DNA of 64,000 bases from Lentzea sp. NBRC 105346 (GCF_030269605.1 NZ_BSTQ01000001.1:766850-830849), one strand, 5' to 3'. Shown: positions 1-8,340, counted from the first letter of the stretch. The notes: generated from the letters alone by a model not told the origin. Made by a program: numbers and translations.

Positions 1-302
1 CCCGGGGCGCTGCGGCACACGACGCGGGCCTCGAAGTCGATCGTGCGCGACCGGTTGCCGACACGGGCCAGCGTCGCGGTCGCCTCGATCACGTCACCGG
101 CCTGGATCGGTGCCAGGAACTCGACCTTGTCGTAGCCCGCGAACAGGCCTTCGTCGGCGTCGGTCTGGATGAGCAGCTCGGTCGCCACGTCACCGAACAT
201 GCCGAGCCCGTACGCGCCGTCGACCAGGTTGCCGCCGTAGTGGGCGTGCGAGTGCGGGACGTACCGGCGGTGCGTCACCGAAAAGCCCTCATACAGGTTC
301 AC
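1..302 (-). CDS. kal: 3-aminobutyryl-CoA ammonia-lyase (hotdog fold), 3' end outside window
   Basis: Partial gene of about 100 codons running off the left edge. The translation begins [14 protein letters not shown] and contains [20 protein letters not shown] and [17 protein letters not shown], which I recognise as typical of Kal, the small hotdog-fold enzyme that eliminates ammonia from L-3-aminobutyryl-CoA to give crotonyl-CoA in lysine fermentation. The GTG start (300-302) shares GTGA with the kamE stop, the same 4-bp coupling used throughout this operon. It is the fifth gene of the kdd-amidohydrolase-kamD-kamE-kal unit, which supports the assignment. A generic hotdog thioesterase is the alternative, but the operon context argues strongly for Kal. 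Confidence 0.85.
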   Translation of the reverse strand, partial: MNLYEGFSVTHRRYVPHSHAHYGGNLVDGAYGLGMFGDVATELLIQTDADEGLFAGYDKVEFLAPIQAGDVIEATATLARVGNRSRTIDFEARVVCRSAP

Positions 303-1042
303 GCCGCGACACCCTTCTTCTCCTTGACCGCGTGCACGAGATACGAAGCCACCTCACCGGGCGTGGTGCCGCGGCTGAACACCCGGTCCACGCCGAGCTC
401 ACCGGCCATCAGCGGGTCGAACCGCGGGCCACCCGCCACCAGCAGGGGCCGCCGGTCGCCCATCGCCTCGCGGAACGCGGCGGACATCTCCTGCGTGTTC
501 AGGATGTGCGCGTCCCGTTGCGTGACGACCTGCGACACGAGCACCGCGTCGGCCTTCTCGTGGCGGGCGCGCCGTACGAGCTCGGGCACCGAGACCTGCG
601 CACCGAGGTTCACGACCTTCAGCTCGCGGTAGTACTCCAGGCCCTTCTCACCGGCGAAGCCCTTGATGTTGAGGATCGCGTCGATACCCACGGTGTGCGC
701 GTCGGTGCCGATGCAACCACCGACCACGACCAGCTTGCGGCGCAACAGCTTCTTGAGCGTCGTGTTCACTTCGGACGGTGAGAGCAGCGGGTACTCCCGC
801 TCGACCACCCGAACGTCGTCCAGGTCGACGATGTGCTTGACGCTGCCGTAGACGACGAAGAACGTGAAGTCCGCGCCGATGGCGTGCGAGTGCACGACCA
901 TCGCCGGATCCATGCCCATCTTCTGCGCCAGCTGGAGCGCCGCGCCGTCCGCCTTCGGGCCGAACGGGACCGGCAGCGTGAACGACGTCTGGATCATGCC
1001 GTCGCCGGTGGTGTCACCGTACGGCCGCACATAGCGACTCAC
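299..1042 (-). CDS. kamE: Lysine 5,6-aminomutase beta subunit
   Basis: A 247-residue small subunit of the adenosylcobalamin- and PLP-dependent aminomutase that moves the terminal amino group of beta-lysine (or D-lysine) to the neighbouring carbon. The base-off cobalamin motif D-A-H-T-V-G is present with His116. Eleven residues further on is Lys127 in LNIKG, the position of the PLP Schiff-base lysine in the characterised enzyme (His133/Lys144 there). A later segment, [10 protein letters not shown], fits the Rossmann-like B12-binding domain. Length is close to the family's roughly 260 residues. It overlaps kamD by ATGA and kal by GTGA, so subunit synthesis is probably translationally coupled. 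Both catalytic residues are intact, so an active enzyme is expected. Confidence 0.95.
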   Translation of the reverse strand: MSRYVRPYGDTTGDGMIQTSFTLPVPFGPKADGAALQLAQKMGMDPAMVVHSHAIGADFTFFVVYGSVKHIVDLDDVRVVEREYPLLSPSEVNTTLKKLLRRKLVVVGGCIGTDAHTVGIDAILNIKGFAGEKGLEYYRELKVVNLGAQVSVPELVRRARHEKADAVLVSQVVTQRDAHILNTQEMSAAFREAMGDRRPLLVAGGPRFDPLMAGELGVDRVFSRGTTPGEVASYLVHAVKEKKGVAA

Positions 1043-2610
1043 ATGCCCTCCAGCAGCTCGCTAGCCGGGTTGTAGTACTCCGGCGCCTTCTCGACCACGC
1101 CGTCCGCGCCCTTGCCCATGTCCGCCGGGCGCTTCATCAGGCCGAACGTGCCGTCCGCGATGGCGTTGAGCAGGCCGTCGTCGACGATGCGCTCCAGGAG
1201 GTCGACCGCCTCGCCGAGCACCTGGTGCGCGCGCTTGACGATGAGGCCGTCCGGTGCCGGGCGGAAGTCCTCGGCCAGGTTGCCCGCGGCGTTGAGCACG
1301 TACCGGACGTTGGCCAGCGCCAGGTCGCGGTCGGACAGGAACGGCGTCACGACCGCCTCGGTCATCATTCCGACCAGCAGGATCGACTGTCCGGTCAGGA
1401 CACCGCAGAGGTTGAAGAAACCGTCCAGCAGGTAACCGTTGAAGACGTCGCCGGTCATGTGCTTGGTCGGCGGCATCCACTTCAGCGGCGCGTCCGGGAA
1501 CAGCTCCCGCGCCAGCAGCGCGTGGGCGAGCTCCAGGCGGAACGAGTCCGGCACCTTCGGGTTGATCTCGAACGCGTGGCCGAGACCGAGCAGCTCGTCG
1601 GGCAGGCCCGCCTCGTGCGCGAAGTGCTCGTTGAGCAGCTGCGACACCGTGACGGTGTGCGCGGCGTCGACCGCGTCCGCGGTGGTGAGGTAGTTGTCCT
1701 CACCGGTGTTGATGATGATGCCCGCGCGGGCGTGGACCTGGCGCGAGAACCGCTGGTCGACGAACGTGCGGATCGGGTTGATGTCGCGGAAGAGGATGCC
1801 GTACATCGAGTCGTTCAACATCATGTCGAGCCGCTGCAACCCGGCCAGCACCGCGATCTCGGGCATGCACAGGCCCGACGCGTAGTTGGTCAGCCGCACG
1901 TACCGGCCGACCTCCTTCGACACGTCGTCCAGCGCGGCCCGCATGATGCGGAAGTTCTCCTGCGTGGCATAGGTTCCGGCGAACCCGTGGTGCGTCGCGC
2001 CCTCGGGCACGTAGTCGAGCAGCGACTGCCCGGTCGAGCGGATCACCGCGATGATGTCCGCGCCCGCGCGGGCCGCGTTCTGCGCCTGCACGACGTCCTC
2101 GTCGATGTCGCCGGTCGCGACGATCAGGTAGATCCACGGCCGCTGCGGCGGATCGCCGAGCTTCGTGACGAGTTTCTCGCGCTGGGCCTTGTTCCGGTCG
2201 ATCGTCCGGATGCCCTTCGCGACCGCGGTCCGAGCCGCCTTCGCCGCCCGGTCACGGTCCTTTCCTTGCGGGACCGTGAACTTGATCTGACCCGCCGCGG
2301 TGGCCTCGGCCAGCTCGGTCAGCGTCGCGATGTTGTTCTCGCGCAACGCGTGGAACGCGGGCAGCGAGACGCCGTGTTCGAGACCGCACTGCTCGCGCAC
2401 GGTGTCGATCACGCGGTTCACCCACGGCACGTCGCCGGCGCGGTGCGTCGAGTCGGCGCCGGTGATGCCGGCGAGCCGGAGCGTGGCGCGCTCGACCGCG
2501 ACCGTGGTGTGCGCCTTCGCGATCGACACCACGGGTTCGGCCGCCCGCGCGGCCAGTTTCCGCGCGGTGGCGACCACCTTCGGATCGAGGTCGAGCAACG
2601 CCATTGTCAC
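1039..2610 (-). CDS. kamD: Lysine 5,6-aminomutase alpha subunit
   Basis: A 523-residue large subunit, near the family's usual 510-525. It forms the TIM-barrel that holds the substrate and the PLP phosphate, while KamE carries cobalamin. Recognisable family segments are the N-terminal LDPKVVATARKLAARAAEPV stretch, GEDNYLTTADAVDAAHTVT and LGHAFEINPKVPDSF. ATG start at 2610, overlapping the upstream amidohydrolase stop by ATGA; its own stop overlaps the kamE start. Product of the pair is 3,5-diaminohexanoate, the substrate of Kdd encoded first in the same operon. Nothing suggests degradation. Confidence 0.95.
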   Translation of the reverse strand: MTMALLDLDPKVVATARKLAARAAEPVVSIAKAHTTVAVERATLRLAGITGADSTHRAGDVPWVNRVIDTVREQCGLEHGVSLPAFHALRENNIATLTELAEATAAGQIKFTVPQGKDRDRAAKAARTAVAKGIRTIDRNKAQREKLVTKLGDPPQRPWIYLIVATGDIDEDVVQAQNAARAGADIIAVIRSTGQSLLDYVPEGATHHGFAGTYATQENFRIMRAALDDVSKEVGRYVRLTNYASGLCMPEIAVLAGLQRLDMMLNDSMYGILFRDINPIRTFVDQRFSRQVHARAGIIINTGEDNYLTTADAVDAAHTVTVSQLLNEHFAHEAGLPDELLGLGHAFEINPKVPDSFRLELAHALLARELFPDAPLKWMPPTKHMTGDVFNGYLLDGFFNLCGVLTGQSILLVGMMTEAVVTPFLSDRDLALANVRYVLNAAGNLAEDFRPAPDGLIVKRAHQVLGEAVDLLERIVDDGLLNAIADGTFGLMKRPADMGKGADGVVEKAPEYYNPASELLEGM

Positions 2611-4139
2611 TTCCTCTCGTAGATCGTCCGTCCGTTGAGGACGGTCCGCAAGCAGGTGGGCAGAGGTCCGGTCAGGTCGGGCAGTCCGGGCACCCCGGAA
2701 CGCGGGTCGGTCGACCAGCGCTGCACGCGCGAGTCGCTCGCCGCGACCACGAGGTCACCGATCTCCCACACGGCGTAGGTGGCCGGCGCGCCCGGTTGCA
2801 GCGTGCCGGTCAGGCCGTCGTCGACACCGGCGGCGCGCCAGCCGCCGCGCGTGTGCGCGACGAACGCCGCGCGCGGCGAGATGCCGAACCCGTCGGTCTG
2901 GTGGTGCACCGCGGCCTTCACCGTGGCCCACGGGTCGATCGCGCACACCGGCGTGTCCGAGCCGAACGCCAGCACGACGCCCGCGGCCGCCAGGCGAGAA
3001 AAGGGATTGAGCCCCACTCCGCGTTCCTTGCCGAGGCGCTGCGCGTACATGCCGTCCGGCCCGCCCCACTCGGCATCGAACAACGGCTGCACGGACGCGA
3101 TGACGCCCCACCCGGCCAGTTTCGCGGCCTGCTCGGCGGTGATCATCTCGACGTGTTCGAGCCGGTGCCGTGCACTGGCCAGCGCGGGTGTGCCGAGGAT
3201 CTTCTCGGCCTGTTCGAAGCCTTCGACCACGGCGGCCATGGCGGCGTCGCCGATGACGTGGAACCCGGCCTGGAGGTTGAGTTCCGTGCACTTGACCAGG
3301 TGTTCGGCGATCTGGCTGGCGTTCAGGTACAGCGCGCCGGTCGTGTCCTGGTCCGCGTAGGGCTCGGTCAGCGCGGCCGTGCGCGAGCCGATCGCGCCGT
3401 CGACGAAGTGGTCACCGGCCAGGCCGCGGATCGGCAGGCCGATCACGTCGTGCCCGCCCCAGTACGCGACCACCTCGGGGCCGTTCTCGAAGGCCAGGAG
3501 ATCGGCCAGATCGTCCACGCCGGAGATGTCCGGGCCCGCGCACTCGTGGACGCTCGCGATCCCCTTGCTCGCGGCGTACTCGAGGAACGCGGCCTGGGCC
3601 TTGCGCCGCTGGTCGGGTGTGATCGCCGCCTTCGCCTTGGCCCGCACGTGGTGGTGCGCGTCCTGGCTGAGCGGGCCCTGGTCGTCCCAGCCCTTCGCTT
3701 TACGCGCATCGTCGGTGACCAGGTTGCTGCTGACCAACGCCGAGTGCACGTCGATCCGGCTGAGGTAGACGAGCTTGTCTCCCGCCGCGGCGTCGATCTC
3801 GGCGCGCGTCGGTGCGTCGTCGGGCCAGCGTGTCTCGTCCCAGCCGTGGCCCCAGACGAGCGGGCCATCGGCGTTCGCGATCTCGTTGAGCAGTTCGGCC
3901 TTCGACTCCGTCTTGGTGAGGTCGAGCCCGGTGAGCAGCAGCCCGGCGCTGGTCGCGTGCACGTGTGCGTCGACGAACGCGGGCGCGACGAACGCCCCGT
4001 TCAGCTCGACGATCTCGGCGTCCGGGTGGAGCCTGCGCCCGACCTCGTCCTGGCCGATCCAGACGATCATGCCGTCGGTCACGGCCATGGCCGTCGCATC
4101 CGGCGCGTAGATGCGGCCGCCGATCAACAAAGTAGTCAC
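2607..4139 (-). CDS. YtcJ-like metal-dependent amidohydrolase
   Basis: A 510-residue amidohydrolase-superfamily protein. The N-terminus has the small beta-sandwich typical of YtcJ/imidazolonepropionase relatives (LLIGGRIYAP), then the metal-binding H-x-H in FVDAHVHATSAG. Further family marks are HEC (SVHECAGPDIS), FHVIGDAA, HRLEHVEMI and the catalytic-type Asp in LAFGSDTPVCAIDPW. The GTG start at 4139 overlaps the kdd stop, and its stop overlaps kamD, so it belongs to the lysine operon. It has no role in the textbook fermentation pathway. It may hydrolyse an N-acylated lysine or cyclic lactam intermediate, or be a salvage enzyme; substrate cannot be read from the sequence. Confidence 0.85.
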   Translation of the reverse strand: MTTLLIGGRIYAPDATAMAVTDGMIVWIGQDEVGRRLHPDAEIVELNGAFVAPAFVDAHVHATSAGLLLTGLDLTKTESKAELLNEIANADGPLVWGHGWDETRWPDDAPTRAEIDAAAGDKLVYLSRIDVHSALVSSNLVTDDARKAKGWDDQGPLSQDAHHHVRAKAKAAITPDQRRKAQAAFLEYAASKGIASVHECAGPDISGVDDLADLLAFENGPEVVAYWGGHDVIGLPIRGLAGDHFVDGAIGSRTAALTEPYADQDTTGALYLNASQIAEHLVKCTELNLQAGFHVIGDAAMAAVVEGFEQAEKILGTPALASARHRLEHVEMITAEQAAKLAGWGVIASVQPLFDAEWGGPDGMYAQRLGKERGVGLNPFSRLAAAGVVLAFGSDTPVCAIDPWATVKAAVHHQTDGFGISPRAAFVAHTRGGWRAAGVDDGLTGTLQPGAPATYAVWEIGDLVVAASDSRVQRWSTDPRSGVPGLPDLTGPLPTCLRTVLNGRTIYERK

Positions 4140-5152
4140 GGTGTTGCAGTCTGCCGGTGCTCGAACAACGCCCGCACACCCGGCTGCGTGCGAAGCAGTT
4201 CGAGCGCGAGCTCGGCGTGTCCGGGCACGTACCCGTTGCCGACCAGCATCTCCACGTCGGCGGCCAGACCCTCCGCTCCCAAGGCGGCGGCGCTGAAGCT
4301 CGTCGCCATCGAGAAGAAGATCACGGTCCCGCCGTCGGCCGTGGCGAGGATCGCCCCGTGCTCACAACCGGGCACGTCGACGCACACGACCGTGACGTCG
4401 GCCTGCCTGCCGACGGCCTCCGCGACCGCGACGGGGTTGCGTGCGTCCGCGATCACGACCTCGTCGGCGAGGCCCGCGTTCTTGACGCTCTGGGCTTCCC
4501 TCTCGGTCGGCACGAGCGCGACGAGCTCCTTCGCGCCGGCCTGCCGCGCGGCCGCCAGCGAGAGGCTGCCGGACTTGCCGCCACCACCCAGGACCAGGAC
4601 GCGCGAGGCGTTCTTCTCCCGCACGACCCGCTCGGTGAGCGCGGGCGCGCCGCACACGTCGAGGACGCTGAGCGCCAGCTCGTCGGGCATGTCGCCGGGC
4701 AGCTTGGCGGCGATCGACCGTCCGAACAGGACGGCCGTACCGCGGCAGGGCACCTGCTCGTCGGTGCCGTCCCAGTCCTGCAGCCCGTCGGTGATCTTCA
4801 GCGGCGTCAGCGTGAGGCTGACGAGCGTCGCGATGCGGTCACCGGCGTTCAGCCCGAGCTTCGACTCGGGCCCGACCTCCAGCACGGTCCCGAGCAGCAT
4901 GCCGCCGGATCCGGTGACCGGGTTCTGCATCTTGCCGCGCTCGGCGACGATGTCGAGGACGGCCTGGCGGATCTTGTCGCCGGTGCCGTGCTCCTCCCTG
5001 AGCTGCCGGAACGACGCCGCGTCCAGGTTGAGGCGCTCGACGGAGACGATCACCTCGTCGGCGTGCGGCGCGGGGTCCGCGTCGAGCCGCCAGGCCTGCT
5101 GAGGCAGCACACCCGCTGGTTCGAGGACACGGTGCAGACCGTACGCGCTCAC
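4136..5152 (-). CDS. kdd: L-erythro-3,5-diaminohexanoate dehydrogenase
   Basis: A 338-residue protein beginning with GTG and reading MSAYGLHRVLEPAGVLPQ, matching the conserved Kdd N-terminus. The nucleotide-binding region is VLVLGGGGKSGSLSLAAA. Kdd oxidatively deaminates 3,5-diaminohexanoate to 3-keto-5-aminohexanoate with NAD(P). It resembles zinc-type alcohol dehydrogenases in fold but I see no clear zinc ligand set. It is the first gene of the operon. An AAGGA ribosome-binding sequence lies 7 bases before the GTG, and the 5153-5313 intergenic region upstream holds the shared kam element described at 5180-5203. Confidence 0.92.
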   Translation of the reverse strand: MSAYGLHRVLEPAGVLPQQAWRLDADPAPHADEVIVSVERLNLDAASFRQLREEHGTGDKIRQAVLDIVAERGKMQNPVTGSGGMLLGTVLEVGPESKLGLNAGDRIATLVSLTLTPLKITDGLQDWDGTDEQVPCRGTAVLFGRSIAAKLPGDMPDELALSVLDVCGAPALTERVVREKNASRVLVLGGGGKSGSLSLAAARQAGAKELVALVPTEREAQSVKNAGLADEVVIADARNPVAVAEAVGRQADVTVVCVDVPGCEHGAILATADGGTVIFFSMATSFSAAALGAEGLAADVEMLVGNGYVPGHAELALELLRTQPGVRALFEHRQTATP

Positions 5153-5179
5153 CTGAAAATCCTTCGGTCGACGTCAAGA

Positions 5180-5203
5180 TGACAACAATATCTTCACGTG
5201 AAG
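5180..5203. promoter_or_regulatory. Element shared with the kamA upstream region; includes 12-bp palindrome
   Basis: The + strand reads TGACAACAATATCTTCACG (5180-5198), running into the perfect palindrome CTTCACGTGAAG (5192-5203). A near copy, TGACAACATATCTTTACG, sits at 10031-10048 before kamA. One site is 28 bp upstream of the kdd operon start codon and the other 25 bp upstream of kamA, in opposite orientation relative to the gene. A binding site for a common lysine-pathway regulator is the likely explanation (inference). Confidence 0.55.
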
Positions 5204-5276
5204 CGGCAAGATCCCGCAAGCCTCCCCCTCGATAGCATTCACCGGTGCAACCGGACAGCGTGGAGTCCGGCAGCCC

Positions 5277-5307
5277 TTGACCTCCAGTTATCTGGAGGTT
5301 TGACGAT
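5277..5307 (+). promoter_or_regulatory. MerR-type promoter/operator for the SDR gene
   Basis: TTGACC (5277-5282) overlaps the perfect palindrome ACCTCCAG-TTAT-CTGGAGGT (5280-5299). A -10-like GACGAT follows at 5302-5307, giving a 19-bp spacer, the elongated spacing characteristic of promoters activated by MerR/SoxR-family regulators. The layout strongly resembles SoxR-family boxes. The ATG of the SDR gene at 5314 would fall at or next to the transcription start, so the mRNA may be leaderless. No MerR gene is in the window. Confidence 0.7.
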
Positions 5308-5313
5308 GGGTGC

Positions 5314-5913
5314 ATGAAGTCCGCACTGATCACCGGCGGGACCCGCGGCCTGGGCCGCGCGCTCGCCGACGAACTGCGACGACGGGGGTGGCGGGTCGTC
5401 GTCGACGCACGTCACGAGGCCGACGTGCCCGGCCTCGTCGTGGGAGACGTCGCCGATCCCGGCCACCGCGAGGCGCTCGCCGCCGCCGGCCCGTTCGACC
5501 TGCTCGTCAACAATGCGTCCGTGCTCGGGCCAGGCCTGTCGTCCCTGGAGAAGTACCCGCTCGACGAGTTCCGCCACGTCTACGAGGTGAACACGGTGGC
5601 GCCGCTGGCGTTGATCCAGCTGATCCCGGCCGATGTCGTCGTCAACGTCTCGTCGGACGCGGCGGTCGAGGCCTACGAGGGGTGGGGCGGGTACGGGTCG
5701 GCGAAGGCGGCGCTGGATCACCTCACCGCGGTGCTCGCGGTCGAGCACCCTGACCGGAAGCTGTACTCGTTCGATCCCGGCGACATGAACACCGACCTGC
5801 ACCAGCAGGCGTTCCCCGGTGAGGACATCAGCGACCGGCCGGAACCGGAGTCCGTGGTGCCGCGGCTCATCGAGTTGATCGAGTCGGGCAGGCCGAGCGG
5901 CAGGTACACGTGA
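5314..5913 (+). CDS. Short-chain dehydrogenase/reductase
   Basis: A 199-residue classical-fold SDR, shorter than the usual 240-260. The NAD(P)-binding TGGTRGLG (T-G-x-x-x-G-x-G) is near the N-terminus. NNAS at the end of strand 4, the catalytic serine in VVNVSSDAA and the Y-x-x-x-K motif YGSAK complete the set. The C-terminal substrate-binding part is trimmed. It is expressed from the MerR-type promoter at 5277-5307 and its TGA overlaps the GTG of the following QueA-like gene. Substrate unknown. Confidence 0.85.
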   Translation: MKSALITGGTRGLGRALADELRRRGWRVVVDARHEADVPGLVVGDVADPGHREALAAAGPFDLLVNNASVLGPGLSSLEKYPLDEFRHVYEVNTVAPLALIQLIPADVVVNVSSDAAVEAYEGWGGYGSAKAALDHLTAVLAVEHPDRKLYSFDPGDMNTDLHQQAFPGEDISDRPEPESVVPRLIELIESGRPSGRYT

Positions 5914-6860
5914 TCACGTTCGCGCTGCCCGCGGGCAGTGAGGCGATCGCTCCCGCCAAGCCACGGGACTCGGTCCGGCTGCTGGTGGCACGCCCGGCAG
6001 GCATCTCTCACCACAGGTTCCGAAACCTGCCGCTCGAGCCCGGCGACCTGCTCGTCGTCAACACCAGTGCGACGTTGCCCGCCGCCGTTGGACACGTGCA
6101 TGTGTCGACGTGGCTGGACGACGGGTCGTGGGTGGTCGAGCCGCGGCTGCCGGACGGGCCGGACCTGTCGCGAACACCCGGCGAGGTCGTCCCGTTGCCC
6201 GGCGGGTACTTCCTGACACTCGAGGAGCACTACCTCGGGTCGCCGCGCCTTTGGCGGGCCGTGGTGACGCCGGACGTGCCGGTGAAGACGTACCTCACCG
6301 CGTTCGGGCGGCCGATCAGGTACTCGTACGTGACCGGCTCCTACCCGCTGGCGGAGTACCAGACCGTGTACGCGGCCGAGCCGGGCAGCGCCGAGATGCC
6401 GAGCGCCGGGCGGCCGTTCACGACGAGGCTCCTCACCAGGTTGATGGCGCGCGGGGTCACGATCGCGCCGCTGACGCTGCACACCGGTGTGTCGTCGCCG
6501 GAGCAGAACGAGCCCCCGATGCCCGAGCGGTACGACGTGCCGTTGCCGACGATCCGGCTGGTCGAGCACGCGCGGCTGACCGGCGGCCGGGTGGTGGCGG
6601 TGGGCACGACGGTGGTGCGCGCGCTGGAGTCCACTGTGGACGACGGCTTGTCCGGGTGGACGAACCTCGTGCTGGGCCCGGACCGGCCCGCGCAGCTGGT
6701 GACCGGGCTGATCACCGGGCTGCACGCGCCGGAGGCGTCACACCTGGCGCTGCTCGAGGCCGTGGCGGGCACCGATCTCGTCAAGGCCGCGTACGAGGAG
6801 GCGGTGCGGGAACGCTATCTGTGGCACGAGTTCGGGGACTCGATGCTGTTGCTGCCCTAG
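5910..6860 (+). CDS. QueA-like S-adenosylmethionine:tRNA ribosyltransferase-isomerase family protein
   Basis: A 316-residue protein, somewhat shorter than canonical QueA (about 340-355). Family features include the N-terminal region ending in DLLVVNTSATLPAAV, the central Y-x-x-Y-V-T-G segment (IRYSYVTGSYPL), TIAPLTLHTGVSS and the C-terminal GLITGLHAPEASHL. QueA adds an epoxycyclopentanediol moiety to preQ1 in tRNA. No other queuosine gene is visible, and actinomycete homologues of this length may act differently, so only family membership is firm. GTG start overlapping the SDR stop implies co-transcription under the same MerR-type promoter. Its stop codon lies within CTAG, shared with the convergent RidA gene. 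Confidence 0.7.
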   Translation: MITFALPAGSEAIAPAKPRDSVRLLVARPAGISHHRFRNLPLEPGDLLVVNTSATLPAAVGHVHVSTWLDDGSWVVEPRLPDGPDLSRTPGEVVPLPGGYFLTLEEHYLGSPRLWRAVVTPDVPVKTYLTAFGRPIRYSYVTGSYPLAEYQTVYAAEPGSAEMPSAGRPFTTRLLTRLMARGVTIAPLTLHTGVSSPEQNEPPMPERYDVPLPTIRLVEHARLTGGRVVAVGTTVVRALESTVDDGLSGWTNLVLGPDRPAQLVTGLITGLHAPEASHLALLEAVAGTDLVKAAYEEAVRERYLWHEFGDSMLLLP

Positions 6861-7336
6861 CCGGAGATCTCGACCTCGGCCTCGCAGTTGACCGGGGCGT
6901 TGAGCGGGATCGCCATGCCGATCGACGACCGGGCGTGCGCGCCGATCTCGGGTCCGTACAGCTCGAGGATCAGGTCGGAGTAGCCGTTGGTGACCCTCGG
7001 CGTCTGGTTGAACCCTGGGGAGACGTTGACCATCGCGAAGACTCGCAACCAGGCGGTGACCCGGTCCAGGTCGCCGAGCGCGCGCTTCAGGCTGGCGAGG
7101 TGGGCCAGCGCGACGAGCCGGGCGGCCTGGTAGCCCTGCTCCACCGTGACGTCGGTGTCCACCTTGCCCAGCGGCTCGGCGAGCGTGCCGTCGTCGTTCT
7201 GTGGCACGTGCCCGGAGATGTAGGCGCGGTTGCCGCGCACCCGCACCCACTCGAACGGCAGCACGACGCCGGGCGGCGGCTGAAGGGGTTCGGGCAGGCG
7301 CAGGCCCATCTCGTCCAGTTTGGCTTCGATCTTCAT
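6857..7336 (-). CDS. RidA (YjgF/YER057c) family protein
   Basis: A 159-residue protein starting MKIEAKLDEMGLRLP. It has the chorismate-mutase-like fold marks VRVRGNRAYISGHVP, AARLVALAHLASLKRALGDL and the C-terminal ARSSIGMAIPLNAPVNCEAE, where an Arg usually contacts the imine/enamine substrate. RidA proteins hydrolyse reactive enamines/imines released by PLP enzymes; the longer (about 155 aa) subgroup is less well defined. ATG at 7336 chosen because it gives the ATGA overlap with the upstream cupin stop and matches family N-termini. Last gene of the GNAT-cupin-RidA operon facing away from PadR. Confidence 0.85.
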   Translation of the reverse strand: MKIEAKLDEMGLRLPEPLQPPPGVVLPFEWVRVRGNRAYISGHVPQNDDGTLAEPLGKVDTDVTVEQGYQAARLVALAHLASLKRALGDLDRVTAWLRVFAMVNVSPGFNQTPRVTNGYSDLILELYGPEIGAHARSSIGMAIPLNAPVNCEAEVEISG

Positions 7337-7731
7337 GGTGTGCGCTCCTCGAGTTCGGGAAGGGGAACGGCGCTCTCCTGCTCGTTGGGGTCGGTTCGCG
7401 CGAGAACGGCGACCGCGGGCTCGGTCTCGCTCGCGTTGGCGGGCCGGTGCGGCACACCGGCCGGGATGTAGAGGAAGTCGCCCGCCCGCGCGACGACGCA
7501 GTCCTCCAGGTGTTCGCCGAACCACAGGGTCAGCTCGCCGCTCAGCACGTACGCGGCGGACTCGTGCCCGGCGTGCAGGTGGGCCTTGGCGCGGGCGCCC
7601 GGCGGCAGGGTCGCGAGCTCCAGGCAGAGCCCGCGGGCGCCGGCGCTGTCCGCCGAGACGCCGGGCGCGTAGGTCACGCCGGTCGAGCCGGGAGCCCCCG
7701 TGCCGGAACGGATGAGCACGCACTTGTCCAT
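7333..7731 (-). CDS. Cupin-domain protein
   Basis: A 132-residue single-domain cupin starting MDKCVLIRSG, which fits the family N-terminus as I recall it. Metal-ligand type motifs are in KAHLHAGHESAAYVLSGE and DFLYIPAGVPHRPAN (His, His, Glu and a second His), so it probably binds a divalent metal. The C-terminus ARTDPNEQESAVPLPELE is typical of this subgroup. The chosen ATG overlaps the preceding GNAT reading frame by 58 bp; a GTG at 7677 would instead give a GTGA overlap but would cut conserved residues. Function unknown; operon partner of GNAT and RidA under likely PadR control. Confidence 0.8.
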   Translation of the reverse strand: MDKCVLIRSGTGAPGSTGVTYAPGVSADSAGARGLCLELATLPPGARAKAHLHAGHESAAYVLSGELTLWFGEHLEDCVVARAGDFLYIPAGVPHRPANASETEPAVAVLARTDPNEQESAVPLPELEERTP

Positions 7732-8288
7732 GACGATCGCTCCTTCGCCAGGTCCAGCCAGTACGCCTGCGCCTGCCAGGAGAACTCCGCGGGCAGCGGC
7801 CGGCCGGTGAACATCTCGCCGATCTCGATGTCGTCACCCGGCCTGCGGCGGAAGCCGAGACCTTCGTACAGCCGGGTGGCGGCGGTCATGAAGGACGCGG
7901 TGTGCAGGCCGATCGCCCGTGCACCGCACTCCTTGGCCCGGCGCACGCACTCCGCGCCGAGCGCCGTCCCGATGCCCAGCCCGCGCGCGTCGGCACGCAC
8001 GGCGAGCGCCCTGATCGACGCCCAGTTCTCCGGCCAGTGCTCCAGCGCCGAGCGGGTCGCCTCGGGATAGAAGCCGACCGTTCCGACGAGCTCGCCGTCG
8101 TGGTCGGCCACGATCAGTTCGGAGTCGGCGAGCCGGCTTTCGACGTCGACGATCTCGCCCAGGTACCGCTCCCAGGCGTCCGCGGGGAACCGCGCGCGAA
8201 ACGCCCCGTAGACGCTGGCGAGCAGCGCGGCGACGGCGGCCGACTCGTCCGGCCGAGCGTCGCGAACCTGCGATTGTCGAGAGTCCAT
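7674..8288 (-). CDS. GNAT-family N-acetyltransferase
   Basis: A 204-residue protein with the acetyl-CoA binding motif A region IRALAVRADARGLGIGTALG (R/Q-x-x-G-x-G/A pattern) and the C-terminal ATRLYEGLGFRR typical of GNATs. First gene of an operon with cupin and RidA, directly next to the PadR operator. An AGGAG ribosome-binding site precedes the ATG. The last 19 codons run into the cupin gene; this tail (after DLAKERSS) looks unconserved, so the true functional end may be earlier or the overlap could reflect an ancestral indel. Substrate unknown. Confidence 0.85.
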   Translation of the reverse strand: MDSRQSQVRDARPDESAAVAALLASVYGAFRARFPADAWERYLGEIVDVESRLADSELIVADHDGELVGTVGFYPEATRSALEHWPENWASIRALAVRADARGLGIGTALGAECVRRAKECGARAIGLHTASFMTAATRLYEGLGFRRRPGDDIEIGEMFTGRPLPAEFSWQAQAYWLDLAKERSSWTSACSSVPARGLPARPA

Positions 8289-8298
8289 GACGACTCCT

Positions 8299-8340
8299 AT
8301 ACTCCCAACTGGAGTAAATTTTTCCTCCGGTTGGGAGTAT
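8299..8340. promoter_or_regulatory. PadR operator: perfect 11-bp inverted repeat in divergent promoter
   Basis: ATACTCCCAAC (8299-8309) and GTTGGGAGTAT (8330-8340) are exact reverse complements separated by 20 bp. A shorter internal inverted repeat, ACTCC-N5-GGAGT, is at 8301-8315. The site lies between the start codons of the GNAT-cupin-RidA operon (8288, minus) and padR (8357, plus), where an autoregulating PadR repressor would act on both. That PadR binds here is inference from position and symmetry. Confidence 0.75.

Noticed and set aside
7336..7837. Upstream extension of the RidA gene to 7837
   Set aside because: The extension is an Arg-rich frame across the cupin and GNAT genes; the ATG at 7336 restores the family N-terminus and operon overlap.
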